From Pelagibius sp964472095 (lineage in GTDB: Bacteria > Pseudomonadota > Alphaproteobacteria > Kiloniellales > Kiloniellaceae): a stretch of 64,000 bases of DNA. The notes beneath the pieces are model-generated. The model was not told the origin of the DNA. It did no database searches and was given only the letters and a program-made list of their open reading frames with translations. The DNA is taken from contig CAYYIV010000003.1 of the NCBI GenBank assembly GCA_964472095.1, positions 62,001 through 126,000 on the forward strand, read 5' to 3'. Positions 25,585-34,123 of this stretch are shown here, in pieces; the first letter of the stretch is position 1, and the number at the start of each line of letters is the position of its first letter. The position numbers and the translations under genes were made by a program.

Positions 25585-25713
25585 AACACTCCGGCGACAA
25601 AAAAGTGTCCGCGATGGGGAACCCGGCCCGGCCGCAAGCGTTGCCGTAGAAATTCCCCAGTCAGTCAGTCCCACAGCTGATTTCATCTGGCTCATACAGA
25701 GGAGGCTGATCGC

Positions 25714-26025
25714 ATGTCCTTTATTGCCGTGGCGCTTTGGGGCGCTTTTATGATGGGTGCGATCTTCTATACGCAGGAAGCGCGCCACCCGGACACCAAA
25801 CCTCTCGCCGCCTACCTGATCTTCGTCACGGTCTTCTCGACTGCGGCCTTCGTGGTGTTCGGCGGTCTGATCGTGTTGCTCCAGCTCCTCGGCCAAGCCG
25901 AGATCCTCTCCAACCCGGAGGCGGCGCTGGTCTTTCTGATGGCGGTATTCCTGCCGGCTTTCTTCCTCGCGCGCTGGCAGCTGCGCAAGCCGCCGCGGCG
26001 CGGCCACCTGCCAGAGCATTCTTAG
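25714..26025 (+). CDS. Small three-helix membrane protein, unknown function
   Basis: 103-residue hydrophobic protein with three likely membrane helices (about residues 3-20, 31-60 and 70-88) and a basic C-terminus (RWQLRKPPRRGHLPEHS). AGAGGAGG lies 9 bases before the ATG. It stands alone, 129 bases after thiX, and overlaps the end of the convergent ligD-type gene by four bases. No family is recognised. Confidence 0.7.
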   Translation: MSFIAVALWGAFMMGAIFYTQEARHPDTKPLAAYLIFVTVFSTAAFVVFGGLIVLLQLLGQAEILSNPEAALVFLMAVFLPAFFLARWQLRKPPRRGHLPEHS

Positions 26026-26963
26026 GAACGGACCCGGTCGAGGCGCTCCTGAGCAACTTGCAGCGCCACGGCCTTGTCACCGATGCTCCGCCAGGGATCG
26101 TGCCGCTGCGCCAGGCGCCGGAAGATGTTCTTGAGGGTATAGCGCCGTGGCTGCAGGCCGCGCGCGGCGGCCTCTTCCCAGGTCAGCGGCGTGGCAACCG
26201 GGGCGCCGTCGCGGGCGCGCAGGGCATAGGGCGCGACGGCGGTCTGGCCGTAGGCATTGCGCAGGTAGTCGATGAAGACCCGGTTGCCGCGCTGGTTCTT
26301 GCGCTGCTCGACGGTGAGCGCATCGGGGTAGCTGTCGGCGAGGCGGCCGGCGAGGTCGCGCGCAAAGCCGCGCACCGCGTCAAAGTCCGCCGAGCGGTCG
26401 AGCGGCACCACGACGTGCAGGCCGCGCGAGCCGGTGGTCATAACGAAGGCGGGCAGGTCGAGCGCATCGAGTCGCCGCTTCAGCTGCAGCGCGGCCTCCT
26501 GCACCTTGCCGAAGTCGTCATCGAAGGGATCGAAGTCGAAGACCAGGCGGTCGGGATGCGCCGGGCGGTCGCGGCGGGCCAGGGCGAGGTGCGGCGTGAT
26601 GCAGCCCTGGTTGGCGATGTAGACCAGGCTCGCCACGTCGCCGGCGATCATATGGGTGATCCTGCCGTCCTCCTTCGGCAGCTCGACGCGGTCGATCCAG
26701 CCGGGGAAATAGTCGGGCAGATCCTTCTGGTAGAAGCCCGGCTCGGCAATGCCGTCGGGGAAGCGCTGCAAGGTCACCGGCCGGTCGCGGTAGTGGGGCA
26801 GGGCGGTTTCGGCGATCCGCCGGTAGTAGCCGATGACCTCGCCCTTGGTGAAGCCGTCGGCCGGAAACAGTACCTTGGCGAGATTGGAGAGCTCGATACG
26901 CCGACCGTCGATATCCAGGGTCGCTTTCCGTTTTTCCGCGGTATCTTTGCTGGCGACCGTCAT
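26022..26963 (-). CDS. Stand-alone LigD-type DNA polymerase/primase domain
   Basis: Archaeo-eukaryotic primase-like polymerase of 313 residues, equal to the polymerase domain of the NHEJ protein LigD and nothing more. The catalytic carboxylates are in LVFDFDP (residues ~175), with SNLAKVLFPADGFTKGEVIG, YYRRIAE near the N-terminus and TTGSRGLHVVVPL and KNQRGNRVFIDYLRNAYGQT downstream, all hallmark segments. No ligase, nuclease domain or ku gene is nearby. Stand-alone forms are known in addition to fused LigD and may fill gaps in end joining or excision repair. ATG at 26963 gives the usual N-terminus. Confidence 0.88.
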   Translation of the reverse strand: MTVASKDTAEKRKATLDIDGRRIELSNLAKVLFPADGFTKGEVIGYYRRIAETALPHYRDRPVTLQRFPDGIAEPGFYQKDLPDYFPGWIDRVELPKEDGRITHMIAGDVASLVYIANQGCITPHLALARRDRPAHPDRLVFDFDPFDDDFGKVQEAALQLKRRLDALDLPAFVMTTGSRGLHVVVPLDRSADFDAVRGFARDLAGRLADSYPDALTVEQRKNQRGNRVFIDYLRNAYGQTAVAPYALRARDGAPVATPLTWEEAAARGLQPRRYTLKNIFRRLAQRHDPWRSIGDKAVALQVAQERLDRVRS

Positions 26964-27092
26964 CTAGCTGCTCCCGCCCGCTCCCGTCGTCATCTTTCCG
27001 GGCCGCATCCGCGAGGCTGCGACCCGCGCGGCTCGGGCGTGCGCGTGAAGTCCCTCCTGTCTTCGTTGCCCGTCCGGCTCATGTCGCTGCCG

Positions 27093-27401
27093 TCAGGTGC
27101 GCGAGGCCGGGCGCGCCTGTCGGGCACTCACCACCTCGGGCGGTCCCGCCTCCGCAGCGCCCGAGAAATGGCGAAGGCGGCGGACGTGATAGAGCTTCTC
27201 GTCCTGAAAGCCGCTGCGGAAGATCAGGCTTTCGTTCCCGGTCGGCGTTTCGTCGCCGATCACCGCTTCCTCCAGGCCGGCGGCGACCAGACGCGCCTGG
27301 GCGGCCGTCGGCGCGCGCACCACGACGTCCGCCCAGATCGGGAAGTCGAGCCAGCGGCTATCCTCCGCAACGGCGCAGGCCTCGATCATCCAAAGTGCCA
27401 T
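27093..27401 (-). CDS. Conserved hypothetical protein, 102 residues
   Basis: Small soluble protein starting MALWMIEACAVAEDSRWLDF. A good ribosome site (GAGGAGAG) lies six bases upstream of the ATG, and codon use matches neighbours. The centre (ADVVVRAPTAAQARLVAAGL, EEAVIGDETPTGNES) looks like an alpha/beta fold; the C-terminal 20 residues are low-complexity. It follows the ligD-type gene on the same strand with 129 bases between. No family is recognised. Confidence 0.65.
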   Translation of the reverse strand: MALWMIEACAVAEDSRWLDFPIWADVVVRAPTAAQARLVAAGLEEAVIGDETPTGNESLIFRSGFQDEKLYHVRRLRHFSGAAEAGPPEVVSARQARPASRT

Positions 27402-27848
27402 CGGGCTCTCCTCACGCTTCCTCGGGGTCAGCCACGTTGCGGCCGCTTTCAGGAAAACGCCCGGGACCCGCGACGGTTCCGCCGCGCGACGGCGCTGTGT
27501 GGCGTAGGCCCCGCAAGCGCTTTCTCCGAACTGTCATCGAACCTAAACAATTTTGTCGCGGCCCCGGACTAAGACGGAGGGGCGCGCTCGCCGCGCCGAT
27601 CTGGTCGTCGATCGGCAGGGTGGCCGCATGACGCATGGTGGCCGCGACATCGCGCCTGCAGGAGATCGAGTAACGCCTTGAGTGCCGCCTATCCTGATTT
27701 TCTCAGCGTCTTTCCGACATCGTTCACGCCTGACAACAGCGCTTCTGGATTGCGTGCCAGGCGCCGTTGCACGGAAACCATCGGATGCCTGGCCGGCCGA
27801 CCGCCCAGCGTTCCAACCAACAGACGAGCCATCGGAGGAGTACAAGCA
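27402..27848. other. Intergenic region upstream of the phn-type operon
   Basis: 447 bases without a supported gene. It should hold the promoters of the divergent hypothetical gene and the phnD-like gene. One CTGTCAT sequence (27530-27536 region) equals a Pho-box half-site, but no second half stands 11 bases away. GGAGGAG at 27835-27841 is the ribosome site of the next gene. No AioR-type palindrome like those upstream of aioB was found. Confidence 0.35.
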
Positions 27849-28811
27849 ATGGTGTATCGAGTTGTTTCTGCCGCGGCGGCCGCCATCGGCCTGCTGGCGC
27901 TGACGTCCCTTCCTGCGAGCGCCGAGTTCAAGCTGGACTCGCGCTTCACGGACGCCGACGGCGATCTGATCGCCGACATTCCAAGCGATGCCAGCCAGCA
28001 GGTCGATCCCGGGACACTGGTGTTCGCCTACACGCCGGTCGAGGATCCCGCGGTCTATGCCAAGGTCTGGGACGGTTTCCTGGAACATCTGGAGAAGACC
28101 ACGGGCAAGAAGGTCCAGTTCTTTCCGGTGCAGTCAAATGCGGCCCAGATCGAAGCCATGCGCGCGGGCCGCTTGCACATTGCCGGGTTCAACACCGGGT
28201 CCAATCCGCTGGCCGTGGCCTGCGCCGGCTTGAGGCCTTTCGCCATGATGGCCTCGGCCGACGGCAGCTTCGGCTACGAAATGGAGATCATCACCTATCC
28301 GGGCTCGGGGATCGAGGCGGTAGGCGACATCAAGGGGGGCAAGCTCGCCTTCACCTCCGAGACCTCGAACTCCGGCTTCAAGGCGCCTTCGGCCATTCTC
28401 AAGGCCGACTACGGCCTGGTCGCCAACCAGGACTTCGAGCCGGTTTTCTCCGGCAAGCACGACAACTCGATCCTCGGCGTCGCCAACAAGGACTATCCTG
28501 CCGCTGCGATCGCCAACTCCGTGCTCACCCGCATGATCTCCCGCGACGTGGTCAAGGCGGACCAGGTGGTCTCGCTGTTCAAGTCGCAGACCTTTCCGAC
28601 CACGGGTTACGGCGTTGCCTACAACCTGAAGCCGGAGCTGCAGGAGAAGATCAAAGAGGCCTTCTTCACGTTCCCCTGGGAGGGCTCCGCCCTGGCCGAG
28701 GAGTTCTCCAAGTCCGGCGAGTCGCAGTTCATTCCGATCACCTTCAAAGAGCACTGGGCGGTGATCCGCAAAATCGACGAAGCCAACGACGTCTCCTATG
28801 ACTGCCAGTAA
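27849..28811 (+). CDS. Phosphonate/phosphate-type ABC transporter binding protein (PhnD family)
   Basis: Periplasmic binding protein of 320 residues with signal peptide (VVSAAAAAIGLLALTSLPAS, then AEF). The PhnD family fold is shown by LVFAYTPVEDPAVYAKVWDG, VQSNAAQIEAMRAGRLHIAG, FNTGSNPLAVACAG and FTSETSNSGFKAPSA. ATG at 27849 follows GGAGGAG with good spacing; an earlier in-frame start lacks a ribosome site. It heads a D-C-E-E operon 130 bases before arsR. PhnCDE-like systems are repeatedly found in arsenic gene islands, where they may import phosphate selectively or handle arsenic oxyanions; the ligand cannot be read here. Confidence 0.85.
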   Translation: MVYRVVSAAAAAIGLLALTSLPASAEFKLDSRFTDADGDLIADIPSDASQQVDPGTLVFAYTPVEDPAVYAKVWDGFLEHLEKTTGKKVQFFPVQSNAAQIEAMRAGRLHIAGFNTGSNPLAVACAGLRPFAMMASADGSFGYEMEIITYPGSGIEAVGDIKGGKLAFTSETSNSGFKAPSAILKADYGLVANQDFEPVFSGKHDNSILGVANKDYPAAAIANSVLTRMISRDVVKADQVVSLFKSQTFPTTGYGVAYNLKPELQEKIKEAFFTFPWEGSALAEEFSKSGESQFIPITFKEHWAVIRKIDEANDVSYDCQ

Positions 28812-28832
28812 CGCGATCGATCGGCGGAACTG

Positions 28833-29657
28833 ATGCTCAGGATCGAAAACCTGGCGAAACGGTACCGTACGGGGGACGAGGCGCTGAAAGGCGCCTCGTT
28901 CACGGTCGGGGCGGGCGAGGTCGTCGGCTTGATCGGCCCTTCGGGCGCGGGCAAGTCGACTCTGATCCGCTGCATCAATCGCCTGGTCGAGCCGACCGGC
29001 GGCAAGGTCTTCCTCGGCGATCTCGATGTTACCGCCCTTGGCCGGTCGGACCTGCGCCACGCCCGTCGCCGCGTCGGCATGATCTTCCAGGAGTATGCAC
29101 TGGTCGAGCGGCTGACGGTGATGGAGAACGTGCTCTCGGGGCGTCTCGGCTACGTGCCTTTCTGGCGCAGCTTTACGCGGCGCTTCCCGGAAGCCGATGT
29201 TCGCAAGGCCTTTCAGCTGCTCGAGCGGGTCGGCCTCAGCGATCAGGTGGACAAACGCGCCGACGCCCTGTCCGGCGGCCAGCGCCAGCGGGTCGGGATC
29301 GCCCGCGCGCTGGAGCAGGATCCGGAGCTGCTGCTGGTCGACGAGCCGACGGCCAGCCTCGATCCGAAGACCTCGCGGCAGATCATGCGGCTGATCTGCG
29401 AGATCTGCGGCGAGCGGAACCTGCCGGCGATCATCAACATTCACGATGTGCTGCTGGCCCAGGCCTTCGTGCACCGAATCATCGGCCTGCGCGCCGGGAA
29501 AGTCGTTTTTGACGGCCCGCCGGGCAGGCTGACGACTGCGGTGCTGACGGAGATCTATGGCGAGGAAGACTGGGCCGCCCTGCACAAGTCCGACGAGGAC
29601 GGCGACACGGCAGGCGCGGCGCCGGCCGAGGAAGAGCGGATGGCGGGGCTGGCATGA
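28833..29657 (+). CDS. phnC: Phosphonate-type ABC transporter ATPase (PhnC family)
   Basis: ABC ATPase of 274 residues. Walker A GPSGAGKST, signature LSGGQRQRVGIARAL, Walker B LLLVDEPTASLDP and the switch His in NIHDVLLAQ are all present. The C-terminal 25 residues are acidic and Ala-rich, a variable tail. It starts 21 bases after the binding protein and overlaps the first permease by four bases. It powers import together with the two permeases that follow. Confidence 0.88.
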   Translation: MLRIENLAKRYRTGDEALKGASFTVGAGEVVGLIGPSGAGKSTLIRCINRLVEPTGGKVFLGDLDVTALGRSDLRHARRRVGMIFQEYALVERLTVMENVLSGRLGYVPFWRSFTRRFPEADVRKAFQLLERVGLSDQVDKRADALSGGQRQRVGIARALEQDPELLLVDEPTASLDPKTSRQIMRLICEICGERNLPAIINIHDVLLAQAFVHRIIGLRAGKVVFDGPPGRLTTAVLTEIYGEEDWAALHKSDEDGDTAGAAPAEEERMAGLA

Positions 29658-30472
29658 GCGCCGCGATGACGGCGGCTGCCGCCTATCCGGGAACCTGGCG
29701 CCGGCCGCCGTTCATAAAGCGGGCCTGGCTCCGCTTCGGACTACTCGGCGGCGGCCTCGCCTATCTCATCCTCGCCCTGGCCTCGGTCGAGGTGAACTGG
29801 CGGCGCGTCTACGAGGGCTTGGAGCGCGGCTGGCGCTTCGTCGAAGGTTTCCTGGTGCCGGACTTCGTCAGTCGCTGGGGCGACATCCAGGCCGGGATGC
29901 TTGAGAGCCTGACGATGACCGTGACATCCACGGTGGTTGGCATCCTCGTCTCGGTGCCGATCGGCATCGGTGCCGCGCGCAACGTGGCGCCGCCGGCGGT
30001 CTATCTGGTGTGCCGTGGGATCATCGCGCTGTCGCGGAGCTTCCAGGAGATCATCATCGCGATCTTCTTCGTCGCGATGTTCGGTTTCGGCCCGCTTGCC
30101 GGCTTTCTGACGCTCAGCTTCGCAACCATCGGCTTCCTGTCGAAGCTGCTGGCCGAGGATATCGAGGACATCGACGAGAGCCAGGCCGAGGCAATCCGGG
30201 CGACCGGCGCTTCCTGGTGGCAGCTCATCAATTTCGGCATTCAGCCGCAGGTCATGCCGCGGCTGATCGGCCTCAGCCTCTATCGGCTCGACATCAATTT
30301 CCGCGAGTCGGCGGTCATCGGGATCGTCGGGGCCGGCGGCATCGGCGCGACCCTGAACACAGCGATCGACCGCTACGAGTACGACTCGGCCGGGGCGATC
30401 CTGATCATCATCATCGCGTTCGTCATGGCAGCCGAATACAGCTCCGGCTACGTCAGAAAGTGGGTGCAGTAG
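29654..30472 (+). CDS. phnE: Phosphonate-type ABC transporter permease 1 (PhnE family)
   Basis: Inner-membrane permease of 272 residues with about six helices. The EAA loop EAIRATGASWWQLINFGIQP is intact, followed by FRESAVIGIVGAGGIG, a segment typical of PhnE proteins. The start overlaps the ATPase gene by four bases (ATGA), and the second permease begins one base after its stop. It forms the heterodimeric channel with the next gene product. Confidence 0.87.
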   Translation: MSAAMTAAAAYPGTWRRPPFIKRAWLRFGLLGGGLAYLILALASVEVNWRRVYEGLERGWRFVEGFLVPDFVSRWGDIQAGMLESLTMTVTSTVVGILVSVPIGIGAARNVAPPAVYLVCRGIIALSRSFQEIIIAIFFVAMFGFGPLAGFLTLSFATIGFLSKLLAEDIEDIDESQAEAIRATGASWWQLINFGIQPQVMPRLIGLSLYRLDINFRESAVIGIVGAGGIGATLNTAIDRYEYDSAGAILIIIIAFVMAAEYSSGYVRKWVQ

Positions 30473-30473
30473 C

Positions 30474-31289
30474 ATGCCGGTAGTCGTCCAAGCCGACCGC
30501 TTGACCTGGACCCATCGCACGCCTGCGGCGCGCAATCTGCTGTGGGGCGGCTGGCTCGCCCTGGTGGCCCTCTTCGTCTACTGCTGGAACCTGATGACGG
30601 AAGGCACGATCTGGGCTTTCGTCTACGACGCCCCGACCCAGGCGGCCGATATCGGGGGCCGGATGCTGCCTCCCAAGCTGGCCTATGTGGGAGAGCTGCT
30701 GTGGCCGCTCTGGGACACGCTCAACATCGCCACCCTGGGGACCGGCCTCGGCCTGCTCTTTGCCGTCCCCGTCGCCTTCCTGGCCGCCCGGAATACCACC
30801 CCGAGCCTGCGCCTTGTGCGCCCGGTCGCGCTTTTCATCATCGTCACCTCGCGCTCGATCAACAGCCTGATCTGGGGTCTACTGCTGGTCGCGGTGATCG
30901 GGCCGGGCGTTCTGGCCGGCATCGTTGCCATCGCCCTGCGTTCGATCGGCTTCATCGCGAAGCTGCTTTACGAGGCGATCGAGGAGATCGATGCCAACCA
31001 GGTCGAGGCGGTGACGGCAAGCGGCGGCTCGCGCCTGCAGGTGCTGGACTACGCCATCGTGCCCCAGGTCATGCCGGCCTTCGCGGGGATCACCGTGTTC
31101 CGCTGGGATATCAACATCCGCGAGTCGACAGTGCTGGGCCTCGTCGGGGCCGGCGGGCTGGGACTGAAGCTTCAGGCGTCGCTGAACGTGCTGGCCTGGA
31201 ACCAGGTCACCATGATCCTGATCCTCATCCTGGCCACCGTGCTTGTCAGCGAGTGGATCTCAGCGAAGGTGCGCCACGCCGTCATCTGA
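30474..31289 (+). CDS. phnE: Phosphonate-type ABC transporter permease 2 (PhnE family)
   Basis: Second permease, 271 residues, with about six helices and EAA loop EAVTASGGSRLQVLDYAIVP. The segment NIRESTVLGLVGAGGLGLKL parallels the first permease, and the two are paralogues. It closes the transporter operon, 132 bases before the arsR start. Two distinct PhnE proteins are usual in the PhnCDE1E2 branch. Confidence 0.87.
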   Translation: MPVVVQADRLTWTHRTPAARNLLWGGWLALVALFVYCWNLMTEGTIWAFVYDAPTQAADIGGRMLPPKLAYVGELLWPLWDTLNIATLGTGLGLLFAVPVAFLAARNTTPSLRLVRPVALFIIVTSRSINSLIWGLLLVAVIGPGVLAGIVAIALRSIGFIAKLLYEAIEEIDANQVEAVTASGGSRLQVLDYAIVPQVMPAFAGITVFRWDINIRESTVLGLVGAGGLGLKLQASLNVLAWNQVTMILILILATVLVSEWISAKVRHAVI

Positions 31290-31386
31290 CGTGGCCGGCG
31301 CGTCTGGCGTCTCGACGAAGATCTCGAAAATTGCATGTTCCGGACGCAATTGGCTTGCGCGGCCGGTTCTCAGCGCTTATTTGTAT

Positions 31387-31402
31387 TTCGTCGAATGACG
31401 AA
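31387..31402 (+). promoter_or_regulatory. Candidate ArsR operator upstream of arsR1
   Basis: Inverted repeat TTCGTC-GAAT-GACGAA in an AT-richer stretch upstream of the arsR-acr3-arsC-arsH operon. It overlaps an in-frame ATG at 31395, which argues that the real arsR start is downstream at 31422. An autoregulatory ArsR dimer is the likely ligand. Confidence 0.45.
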
Positions 31403-31421
31403 TAGAATGGATCGGATAACT

Positions 31422-31772
31422 ATGAAGTCGGCTCCCTTGCGACGCTCGGCGGGGCACCCACCCCTGCGCAAAGCGGTGGACTACGAAGGGATTGCAGTCC
31501 TGGCCAAGGCCCTGGCCCACCCCGCGCGGGTGAAGGTGGTGGAAACGCTGCTGCGGCGCCGGACCTGCATCGGCTGCGACCTGGTGGAGGAGATCGGCCT
31601 GGCGGCGTCCACCACCTCAGAGCACCTGCGCATTCTCAAAAATGCGGGCCTGATCGTCGGCGAAATCGCCCGCCCGCGGATCTGCTACTCGCTGAGCCCG
31701 GCTGCCGTGCGGCCGCTTCGTGCGTTCCTCGGCCTCATCGAAGCGGCTCCGCCGCCCAGCCTTCCGGAGTGA
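31422..31772 (+). CDS. arsR: ArsR-family arsenic repressor 1
   Basis: Winged-helix repressor of 116 residues. A Cys pair (TCIGCDLVEEIGLAASTTSE, HLRILKNAGLIVGE) sits at the start of the DNA-recognition helix region, in the place where E. coli ArsR has its ELCVCDL As(III) site, so binding of As(III) should release DNA. Start chosen at 31422 because the upstream ATG falls inside an inverted repeat and neither has a strong ribosome site. It heads the operon arsR-acr3-arsC-arsH and probably represses it in the absence of arsenite. Confidence 0.85.
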   Translation: MKSAPLRRSAGHPPLRKAVDYEGIAVLAKALAHPARVKVVETLLRRRTCIGCDLVEEIGLAASTTSEHLRILKNAGLIVGEIARPRICYSLSPAAVRPLRAFLGLIEAAPPPSLPE

Positions 31773-31776
31773 TCCC

Positions 31777-32844
31777 TTGTCGACCTTCGAGCGTTACCTG
31801 ACCCTCTGGGTCGCCCTCTGCATCGTTGCCGGGGTGATTCTGGGGAACCTGTTTCCGGGCTTCTTTCAGATCGTCGCCGGCTGGGAGTACGCTTCGGTCA
31901 ATCTGGTCGTCGCAGTGCTCATCTGGGCGATGGTCTACCCGATGATGGTGGCGGTGGATTTCGCCAGCCTGCGTCATATCCACAAGCGCCCCAAGGGACT
32001 GGTCATCACCTTGGTGGTCAACTGGCTGATCAAGCCGTTCACCATGGCGGCGCTCGGCGTGCTGTTCTTCGAGGTCGTCTTTGCGGACCTGATCGATCCG
32101 GCCGACTCCGGCCAGTACATCGCCGGTCTCATCCTCCTCGGCGCGGCGCCCTGCACGGCGATGGTCTTCGTGTGGTCGCAGCTGACCCGCGGCGACCCCA
32201 ACTACACGCTGGTGCAGGTGTCGCTCAACGACATCATCATGATCTTTGCCTTCGCGCCGCTCGTCGCGCTGCTTCTGGGCGTGACCGACATCGAGGTGCC
32301 CTGGGAAACGCTGCTGCTCTCGGTCGGACTCTATGTCGTCATTCCCCTGGCGGCCGGTGCGGCGACCCGCGCGGCACTGGTCAACAAGGGCGGCAACGGG
32401 ACGCACGGCGAAGCGCGGGTCTCGGGCTTCACGGCGGCCGTCAAGCCGTTCTCCATCCTCGGCCTTCTGGCGACGGTGGTGCTGCTGTTCGGCTTTCAGG
32501 GGCACGTCATCCTGGAGCGACCGCTGCTGATCGCATTGATCGCCGTCCCGCTGCTGATCCAGTCCTACGGTATCTTCGTCATTGCCTATGCAGCCGCCTG
32601 GGCTTGGCGGGTCCCGCACAACGTGGCCGCACCCTGCGCCCTGATCGGGACCTCGAATTTTTTCGAACTGGCTGTCGCGGTGGCGATCGGGCTGTTTGGG
32701 CTGAACTCGGGTGCGGCGCTGGTGACGGTCGTGGGGGTCCTGGTCGAGGTGCCGGTGATGCTCTCGCTCGTTGCCTTCGCCAACCGCACTCAGCACCACT
32801 TCGACCACCGCGCCGTCAAGGGCGCCGAAGCGACGGCGGAGTAG
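31777..32844 (+). CDS. acr3: Arsenite efflux permease ACR3
   Basis: ACR3-family arsenite exporter of 355 residues with ten predicted membrane helices. The conserved transport cysteine is in LILLGAAPCTAMVFVWSQLT, and the late motif ALIGTSNFFELAVAVAIGLF matches the family. It pumps As(OH)3 out of the cell. Start TTG at 31777 with GGAG upstream, four bases after arsR; the in-frame ATG at 31720 would overlap arsR. Between arsR and arsC it forms the export step of the detox operon. Confidence 0.93.
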   Translation: MSTFERYLTLWVALCIVAGVILGNLFPGFFQIVAGWEYASVNLVVAVLIWAMVYPMMVAVDFASLRHIHKRPKGLVITLVVNWLIKPFTMAALGVLFFEVVFADLIDPADSGQYIAGLILLGAAPCTAMVFVWSQLTRGDPNYTLVQVSLNDIIMIFAFAPLVALLLGVTDIEVPWETLLLSVGLYVVIPLAAGAATRAALVNKGGNGTHGEARVSGFTAAVKPFSILGLLATVVLLFGFQGHVILERPLLIALIAVPLLIQSYGIFVIAYAAAWAWRVPHNVAAPCALIGTSNFFELAVAVAIGLFGLNSGAALVTVVGVLVEVPVMLSLVAFANRTQHHFDHRAVKGAEATAE

Positions 32845-32847
32845 GCC

Positions 32848-33270
32848 ATGACCATCGTCATCCACCACAACCCAGACTGCGGCACCTCCCGCAATGTGCT
32901 GGAGATCGTTCGCAGCGCTGGGTATGAGCCGACGGTCATCGAGTATCTCGAGGAAGGCTGGACCCGGCCGCAGCTGCTCGGACTCTTCGCGGCGGCCGAC
33001 CTCACGCCGCGCACGGCGCTGCGAACAACGAAGTCGCCGGCCGAAGCGCTCGGCCTGCTCGATCCCGCTGTCGACGATGAGACGCTGCTGTCAGCCATGA
33101 TCGAACACCCGGTTCTGGTCAACCGCCCCATCGTGTGCACGCCGAAGGGTGTACGCCTCTGCCGGCCGAGCGAAGCCATTCTCGACCTGCTCGACCGGCT
33201 GCCGCCGGGGCCGCTTGCCAAGGAGGATGGAGAACTCATCATCGACGCGGAGGGACACCGCATTGCCTGA
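32848..33270 (+). CDS. arsC: Arsenate reductase, glutaredoxin-coupled ArsC family
   Basis: ArsC-family arsenate reductase of 140 residues (thioredoxin fold). Active-site Cys is in HHNPDCGTSRN near residue 11; the arginines in NRPIVCTPKGVRLCRPSE fit the anion site. It reduces As(V) to As(III) with glutathione/glutaredoxin, for export by ACR3. ATG lies three bases after acr3 and the last eight bases overlap arsH. A second, unrelated arsenate reductase (LMW phosphatase type) is encoded at 41170. Confidence 0.93.
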   Translation: MTIVIHHNPDCGTSRNVLEIVRSAGYEPTVIEYLEEGWTRPQLLGLFAAADLTPRTALRTTKSPAEALGLLDPAVDDETLLSAMIEHPVLVNRPIVCTPKGVRLCRPSEAILDLLDRLPPGPLAKEDGELIIDAEGHRIA

Positions 33271-33985
33271 CCGCATCGAGAGCACTCCCGCCCTTGACGA
33301 GGCCAGTTTTCGTTCCATCGACGAGGCCAGGCTGTTGCAGCCGGTGGCCAGTACCCATCGGCCGCGCATCCTGCTGCTCTACGGCTCGCTCAGGGCACGC
33401 GCCTTCAGCCGCCTGGCGAGCGAGGAGGCGGCGAGGATCCTGCATCGCCTGGGCGCCGAAACCCGCAGCTTCGATCCTGCCGGCCTGCCGCTGCCCGACG
33501 ATGCGGAGGCCTCCCACCCGAAGGTGCAGGAGCTGCGCGACCTGGTGGTGTGGTCGGAAGGCATGGTGTGGTGCTCGCCGGAGCGGCACGGCGCCATGAC
33601 CGGTGTCATGAAAGCGCAGATCGACTGGGTGCCGCTGTCACTGGGTGGCGTGCGGCCGACGCAGGGAAAGACGCTCGCCGTGATGCAGGTCTGCGGCGGC
33701 TCCCAAAGTTTCAACGCGGTCAACCAGCTGCGCATCCTCGGGCGCTGGATGCGGCTCATCACCATTCCGAACCAGTCGTCCGTGCCGCGCGCCTTCGCCG
33801 AGTTCGACGACAATGATCGGATGAAGCCGTCGCCCTATTACGACCGCATCGTCGATGTGATGGAAGAACTCGTGAAGTTCACGCTGTTGACGCGCGATCG
33901 CGCCGACTATCTCGTCGACCGCTACAGCGAGCGCAAGGAGAGCGCGGAGCAGGTTTCCCGGCGGGTCAACCAGCGCTCCATCTGA
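33263..33985 (+). CDS. arsH: ArsH, NADPH-dependent FMN reductase
   Basis: ArsH flavoprotein of 240 residues. Motifs: RILLLYGSLRARAFSRLASE (FMN phosphate loop), MVWCSPERHGAMTGVMKAQI, DWVPLS, and QVCGGSQSFNAVNQLRILGR. ArsH oxidises trivalent organoarsenicals and gives resistance to methylated or aromatic arsenicals. Start is TTG at 33263 with GGAGGGA upstream, overlapping arsC by eight bases. It ends the first ars operon; a GC-rich hairpin follows. Confidence 0.92.
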   Translation: MPDRIESTPALDEASFRSIDEARLLQPVASTHRPRILLLYGSLRARAFSRLASEEAARILHRLGAETRSFDPAGLPLPDDAEASHPKVQELRDLVVWSEGMVWCSPERHGAMTGVMKAQIDWVPLSLGGVRPTQGKTLAVMQVCGGSQSFNAVNQLRILGRWMRLITIPNQSSVPRAFAEFDDNDRMKPSPYYDRIVDVMEELVKFTLLTRDRADYLVDRYSERKESAEQVSRRVNQRSI

Positions 33986-33988
33986 GGC

Positions 33989-34021
33989 GCCCGGGAAAGC
34001 GGCGGGCCGGTTTTCCCGGGC
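33989..34021 (+). terminator. Hairpin after arsH
   Basis: Stem GCCCGGGAAA/TTTCCCGGGC (10 bp) with a 13-base GC-rich loop, three bases after the arsH stop. There is no T run behind it, so it could be a Rho-assisted terminator or an mRNA-stabilising hairpin. It separates the ars operon from aioX. Confidence 0.55.
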
Positions 34022-34123
34022 CTGGCGGCCGAAATCGCCGCTGGTCCGAGGATAAACGGAAGGTGTAGATTCAGGCACAAGCAGTGACGGCCCGTTTCAA
34101 GCGGCCGCAGTCGGGAGAGACCA

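Noticed and set aside
24661..26019. 452-codon minus-strand frame opposite tenA/thiX
   Set aside because: Overlaps three plus-strand genes with coupled starts; His/Gln/Arg-rich product typical of GC shadows.
27530..27560. Pho box before the PhnCDE-type operon
   Set aside because: Only one CTGTCAT half is present; the second half 11 bases on does not match.
28134..29585. 483-codon minus-strand frame opposite phnD/phnC
   Set aside because: Antisense shadow of clear ABC transporter genes.
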